Of a DNA stretch of 64,000 nt, positions 58,367 through 64,000 are shown one piece after another. A program made the position numbers and the translations under genes. The stretch comes from an uncultured Enterobacterales bacterium (lineage in GTDB: Bacteria > Pseudomonadota > Gammaproteobacteria > Enterobacterales > CALYQQ01): the NCBI GenBank assembly GCA_945288535.1, contig CALYQQ010000018.1, positions 1 through 64,000 on the forward strand, in the 5' to 3' direction. Numbering within the stretch: position 1 is the stretch's first letter; the number at the start of each line of letters is the position of its first letter. Below the pieces are notes generated by a model. It ran no database searches and was not told where the DNA came from. It saw only the letters and a program-made list of their open reading frames with translations.

Positions 58367-58470
58367 TTAAATAGCAACATTATTTGAGTATCCTGAAAAC
58401 GGGCTTTTCAGAATAGTGTTGTGATTTATTAAATTAAGGAGTGCATAGTGGCCCGTATAGCAGGCATTAA
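58367..58470 (+). promoter_or_regulatory. Alpha operon leader, S4-binding pseudoknot (Alpha_RBS)
   Basis: The leader contains TTTGAGTATCCTGAAAACGG followed by GCTTTTCAG, then AAGGAGTGCATAGTG ending in the GTG start of rpsM. This closely matches the E. coli alpha mRNA leader, which folds into the nested pseudoknot bound by ribosomal protein S4 to block rpsM translation. Sequence match is seen; the S4 regulation is from E. coli. Confidence 0.88.
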
Positions 58471-58804
58471 CATTCCTGATCATAAACATACTGTGATCGC
58501 ATTAACTGCGATTTATGGTATCGGTAAAACTAGAGCGCAAGCTATTTGTGTTTCTAGTGGTATTACTGAAAGTGTTAAGATCAGTGAACTGTCTGAAGAG
58601 CAAATCGAAAAGTTACGTGACGAAGTTGCCAAGTATACTGTAGAAGGCGATTTGCGTCGTGAAGTTACCATGAGCATCAAGCGTCTAATGGATCTTGGTT
58701 GTTACCGTGGTATCCGTCATCGTCGTGGTCTGCCCGTTCGTGGTCAGCGTACTAAAACCAATGCTCGTACCCGCAAGGGTCCGCGTAAGCCGATCAAGAA
58801 ATAA
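58448..58804 (+). CDS. rpsM: 30S ribosomal protein S13
   Basis: A 118-residue S13 that starts with GTG, as in E. coli, with AAGGAG 7-8 bp upstream. [20 protein letters not shown] at the start and the basic tail [16 protein letters not shown] contact P-site tRNA. First gene of the alpha operon (rpsM, rpsK, rpsD, rpoA, rplQ); the start lies in the S4-controlled pseudoknot. Confidence 0.98.
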   Translation: MARIAGINIPDHKHTVIALTAIYGIGKTRAQAICVSSGITESVKISELSEEQIEKLRDEVAKYTVEGDLRREVTMSIKRLMDLGCYRGIRHRRGLPVRGQRTKTNARTRKGPRKPIKK

Positions 58805-58817
58805 TCGGGATGGATGA

Positions 58818-59210
<393 letters not shown>

Positions 59211-59221
59211 GCTCGCTTTAG

Positions 59222-59860
<639 letters not shown>

Positions 59861-59885
59861 AGTTTAGTTCCAAAGAGAGGACACA

Positions 59886-60875
59886 ATGCAGGGTTCTGTG
59901 ACAGAGTTTTTAAAACCGCGCCTAGTGGATATCGAGCAAGCGAGTTCGACATATGCTAAGGTGACCCTTGAGCCGTTAGAGCGTGGCTTTGGCCATACTT
60001 TGGGTAATGCACTGCGTCGTATTCTGCTTTCATCGATGCCTGGTTGTGCAGTTACTGAGGTCGAAATTGATGGTGTTCTGCATGAGTACAGCACCAAAGA
60101 AGGTATACAGGAAGACATCCTGGAAATCCTGCTCAATCTGAAAGGGTTGGCGGTGAAAGTTCATGGTAAAGACAGCGTTATTCTTACCTTGAATAAGTCT
60201 GGTATCGGCCCTGTAACAGCAGAAGATATCACTCATGATAGTGATGTTGATATTGTTAAACCACAGCATGTAATTTGCCATCTGACTGATGAAAACGCAT
60301 CAATTAATATGCGTATAAAGGTTCAGCGTGGTAGGGGTTATGTGCCCGCTTCTGCGCGTATTCATGCAGAGGATGATGAACGTCCAATCGGTCGATTGTT
60401 AGTGGATGCGTGTTATAGTCCTATTGAGCGTATTTCATATACAGTTGAAGCTGCTCGTGTAGAACAGCGTACTGACTTGGACAAGTTAGTTATTGAGATG
60501 GAAACAAATGGTACAATAGATCCTGAAGAAGCGATCCGTCGTGCCGCAACAATTTTGGCAGAACAACTTGAGGCTTTTGTTGATTTACGTGATGTTCGTC
60601 AACCAGAAGTGAAAGAAGAGAAGCCTGAATTTGATCCAATTCTACTGCGTCCAGTAGATGATCTTGAGCTAACAGTTCGTTCTGCTAACTGTTTGAAGGC
60701 AGAAGCAATACATTATATCGGTGATCTGGTACAACGTACCGAGGTTGAGTTACTTAAGACACCTAACTTAGGTAAGAAATCTCTTACAGAGATTAAAGAT
60801 GTCTTAGCTTCTCGTGGCTTATCTCTGGGCATGCGCTTAGAAAACTGGCCTCCAGCCAGTATTGCTGACGAGTAA
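59886..60875 (+). CDS. rpoA: RNA polymerase alpha subunit
   Basis: A 329-residue subunit. The N-terminal domain (1-235) with [20 protein letters not shown] dimerises and holds beta and beta prime. The C-terminal domain (about 250-329) with [20 protein letters not shown] contacts UP elements, CRP and other activators. Same length as E. coli. Third-to-last position of the alpha operon as usual. Confidence 0.98.
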
Positions 60876-60911
60876 TTAGATCACAGGTTAAGGTTTTTCT
60901 GAGAAGGATAA

Positions 60912-61301
<390 letters not shown>

Positions 61302-61325
61302 TAACTAGTAAGAACAGCTTAGATG

Positions 61326-61352
61326 AAAACCGGGATATTGATCCCGGTTTTT
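61326..61352 (+). terminator. Intrinsic terminator of the alpha operon
   Basis: AAAACCGGGAT (61326-61336), loop ATTG, ATCCCGGTTTT (61341-61351) with the U-run in and after the distal arm. It closes the nearly 14-kb ribosomal protein cluster. Confidence 0.95.
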
Positions 61353-62139
61353 CATAATGTAACGTATATCCTGTATTATAAATATTTTATCTATATTCTC
61401 TTTATCATAGCCTATAGTATTTTAATTAATCACATTCGTGAATATCTAAAAATAAAACAATAAATTATTACGTTATTTTTTTGTTTTTTAACAAAATAAA
61501 TTTCATTTATTTTTATATTAAATAATTAAATTAGCTTATTTATTAATAACTATTTGATATTAATAACTTTTATTTGATATGATTATTTTTTAATTAACTG
61601 TTATGTCATTTTTTTTAAGGATGCTTTATTTATCAATTATATTTTTTATATAGTTAATAATACATTATATGGTATCAATGTATTACTATTGATGCGATGT
61701 TATTAAGAAGAATACAATGATAGTATTATTTTATTATCATGTATTTCATCAGAAATAAATGAAAAATAAAATGATATTATTAATATAATTATAAATATAA
61801 AAATACTTTAATAAAAAGGTGTATAGTTAAATTAGTCTATTTATTTTCTTTTTTTATTAATTTAATTATTTTTAATAAAAATGTTGCTATTTATTTTATA
61901 TGTTAAACTAATAATTATAATTCTATTACATTATAAATAATAATTTATTGTTTACATTAATTGATGCTATATTAAATAATATATCATCTACAATTGATAT
62001 AAAGTTAGTTATTTCCTTAAAAATATTAGTTATTATTATTTTATTTAACTTTATTTATGCATTTTAATTAATTATTAGTGAAATGAATTAAAATATGTGA
62101 ATTTTTTTGTTAAAAAAGCTATTTTATTTTTAATGTCTA
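61353..62139. other. Very AT-rich gene-free region after the alpha operon
   Basis: About 790 bp made almost only of A and T, with stops in every frame. No RNA gene, repeat or protein fragment was recognised. The E. coli genes zntR, yhdN and trkA do not follow. Confidence 0.55.
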
Positions 62140-62171
62140 TAATAAAAAAGCCTGATAAATTATCAGGCTTT
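62140..62171 (-). terminator. Intrinsic terminator of the RCC1-like gene
   Basis: AAGCCTGAT (62148-62156) with ATCAGGCTT (62162-62170); the arms can extend nearly to the centre. On the minus strand the stem ends in TTTTTTATT. It lies 23 bp after the stop codon. Confidence 0.92.
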
Positions 62172-62193
62172 ATAATCAAAAATAGTAATTATA

Positions 62194-63372
62194 TTATTTG
62201 AAGTGAATTTCAACACCAGGCCAATGAATAATACCAGCACCTCTACCTATATTGAGTTTATTAATATCGTTATAACCAACACCATAAATTTTATCATCTT
62301 CAGTTTGGTAGAATAAGTGCTCTTTACCACCACCAACGCCTACAACAGGACCATGAGTCACTCGTTCAGTAGGTTTAGCACCGTATATCATTTTAAATGC
62401 ACTACCACCGGTTTGCCCCCATGTGTACAGTTTTTGATCGTTAGTAACGGCAGCAGAGCCAACATAACGAGCAAATAATGATTTAACATTAGTCATTACA
62501 ACGACTGGTTCAGGTGAACTATATCTTGTTTGCGTTGTACCTTGACCTAAAGCCGCTTGGAGACCCCAACCAATAACTGTACCATCTTCAAGTAATGCTT
62601 CTCCCCAGCCATTACCACCAGCAATATAGACCATTTTATGTGCATATTTATCTAAATTAGGTATACGTGTTGGTTTGCGAATAATTTCTTGTACGCCATA
62701 TCTAGGACCTTGAATACCTAGACCGCTCGCCTCGTTATCCCCCCATGCCCATACATGTCCTTCAGTTGTTACAGCAAACGCGCCCTCATATGCACCACCA
62801 ATTATGCGCGCTGTTTCTCCCTCCAAATCTACGAGGATGGGTTTTACACTATCTTCTTTATCACCATTACCTAATTGGCCATATATATTGCGTCCCCAAG
62901 TCCAAACTTTTCCAGTACGATCTAATGCTATAGAGTAATATTCACCAGCAGCAATCTGTATGGCGTTTTCTAAAACAACACATGGTGTACTTACATAAAA
63001 GCCTGGGCAACCCGTTTCACCATAACCGCTTTGTCCCCAGCCCCAAACTCTACCTTCTTGATCTAAAGCAAGTAAATGATAAGCACCTGCTGTTAGGGAA
63101 ACTATATTTTTTAAACTTTTGATTTTCTCTATTGGATCCTTACTAGAAACATGTTTTTTTCCATTACCTTGCTGAGCTGAACCGCGGAATCCCCATACAT
63201 AAACTTCACCATCTGCATAAGCAGAACCTGTTGTAAGGAGTGTTCCAGTAATAGGGAGTGATGTGGAATACTCTATTCCTGTTTCTAAATCTCTCCAAGT
63301 AGCCGCTTGAGAACAGACAGAAGATATGAGCATAGCCGTAGCGCATAATGCTTTACTTTTTAAATTTTTCAT
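62194..63372 (-). CDS. Exported seven-bladed RCC1-type beta-propeller protein
   Basis: A 392-residue protein with a clear signal peptide (1-23, KSKALCATAMLISSVCSQA, cleavage near SQA-AT). The rest is seven RCC1/ATS1-type repeats about 50 residues apart, each with a VWxWG-like strand: near 57-61, 109-113 (VWGWG), 156-160 (VWTWG), 207-211 (VWAWG), 266-270, 315-319 and 362-366. RCC1 propellers bind proteins and, in eukaryotes, act as exchange factors for Ran; bacterial ones include host-targeted effectors. Here the location is periplasmic or secreted and the partner unknown. AAGGGA precedes the ATG. It stands alone between gene-free AT-rich flanks, with its own terminator. Confidence 0.87.
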   Translation of the reverse strand: MKNLKSKALCATAMLISSVCSQAATWRDLETGIEYSTSLPITGTLLTTGSAYADGEVYVWGFRGSAQQGNGKKHVSSKDPIEKIKSLKNIVSLTAGAYHLLALDQEGRVWGWGQSGYGETGCPGFYVSTPCVVLENAIQIAAGEYYSIALDRTGKVWTWGRNIYGQLGNGDKEDSVKPILVDLEGETARIIGGAYEGAFAVTTEGHVWAWGDNEASGLGIQGPRYGVQEIIRKPTRIPNLDKYAHKMVYIAGGNGWGEALLEDGTVIGWGLQAALGQGTTQTRYSSPEPVVVMTNVKSLFARYVGSAAVTNDQKLYTWGQTGGSAFKMIYGAKPTERVTHGPVVGVGGGKEHLFYQTEDDKIYGVGYNDINKLNIGRGAGIIHWPGVEIHFK

Positions 63373-64000
63373 ATTTTTCCCTTATATATTTGTAAATTAT
63401 AATATTTAACATTTATGAATATAATTTTAATTCTATAAATGTGTCCCTTAAGTATTTAATGATATCTGATAAATTTATAATAATGGTTAAATAAAAAAAT
63501 TAAATGATTATGGAATCATCCTTGTTTACTAGTAAGTCATTATTAAGAAATAAGATATAAATAAAATTTCTTAAAAAATAAAAATAATACATTAATTTTG
63601 CTATATATAATATTTTATTAATATATCAATTAGTTATATTTAAAATTCATTTTCATTTATAGTGTTATTTATTGACGACACTAAAATTTTTATATTGTTT
63701 TTATTTGATAAAACATATATATAATGAAATCCATATATACTAATACAATACAGGTTATTGTTTAGTAATCGACATAATATAATTATTATATATCAGTAAT
63801 AAATATTAATATTTAATTATATTGTTTAAACATTAAACTTATTAGAGCTGTATAATAAGTTATTTATGTTTAATAAACAATTACTATGTAAAAAATTATT
63901 AATATTTATTTTAAGTCATATTATTTACTTTGTTTATAAATTAAATGAATATATTTATATATTGTATATGTTAAATTGAATAAAAATTTATTTAATATAA
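63373..64000. other. AT-rich region upstream of the RCC1-like gene, to the window end
   Basis: 628 bp of very AT-rich DNA with no open frame or recognised RNA gene. It should contain the promoter of the RCC1-like gene, but the base composition makes any -10 call unreliable. Confidence 0.45.

Noticed and set aside
61353-62139. CRISPR array, tRNA or insertion sequence in the AT-rich gaps
   Set aside because: No regular direct repeats, no cloverleaf-like GC-rich segment and no transposase-like protein were seen in any gap.

Overview
The window is a chromosomal segment of a gammaproteobacterium of the order Enterobacterales. Its gene order follows the Escherichia coli str - tus - slyD - crp - trpS - aroKB - hof - mrcA - ompR/envZ - feo - S10/spc/alpha stretch almost gene for gene. 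Several proteins (CRP, OmpR, ribosomal proteins) are near-identical to the E. coli ones as I remember them. The DNA is AT-rich, and many intergenic gaps of 0.3-1 kb are extremely AT-rich with no intact gene. Many accessory genes of the E. coli order are missing, and one clear pseudogene is present. I infer a host-associated, moderately reduced enterobacterium, most likely a Morganellaceae member of the Arsenophonus/Providencia type; this genus-level guess is not proven by the sequence.

Layout. 1-3400 (minus): the str operon rpsL-rpsG-fusA-tuf, with tuf cut by the window edge. 3764-8206 (minus): a large MscS-family channel, then yheO-tusDCB (tRNA 2-thiolation relay). 8385-12766: fkpA, slyX, slyD and the ABC-F ATPase yheS. 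12767-18740: a gene-poor stretch with a LysE/RhtB exporter, yheT-yheU, crp and argD, the last preceded by a double ARG box. 18826-25515 (minus): ppiA, trpS, rpe, dam, damX, aroB, aroK. 25945-29616 (minus): a complete hofMNOPQ operon (PilM/N/O/P/Q-like, DNA-uptake type). 30527-37726: mrcA, nudE, hslR-hslO, pckA. 38086-40945 (minus): ompR-envZ and greB. 41027-41730 holds a decayed exported-protein gene. 42048-47349 (plus): tex and feoABC. 47412-61351 (plus): the S10, spc and alpha operons with recognisable promoters, leaders and terminators. 62140-63372 (minus): a lone gene for an exported seven-bladed RCC1-type beta-propeller between two gene-free AT-rich flanks.

Functionally this is mostly core machinery: translation (ribosomal proteins, EF-G, EF-Tu, TrpRS), RNA polymerase alpha, SecY, periplasmic folding (FkpA, PpiA), cell wall and division (PBP1a, DamX), the shikimate pathway (AroB, AroK), global regulation (CRP, OmpR/EnvZ), ferrous iron uptake and gluconeogenesis (PckA). 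I found no mobile element, CRISPR array, tRNA or rRNA gene. I saw no complete undescribed multi-gene system. The best candidates for novelty are the secreted RCC1-like propeller and the broken exported gene between greB and tex.
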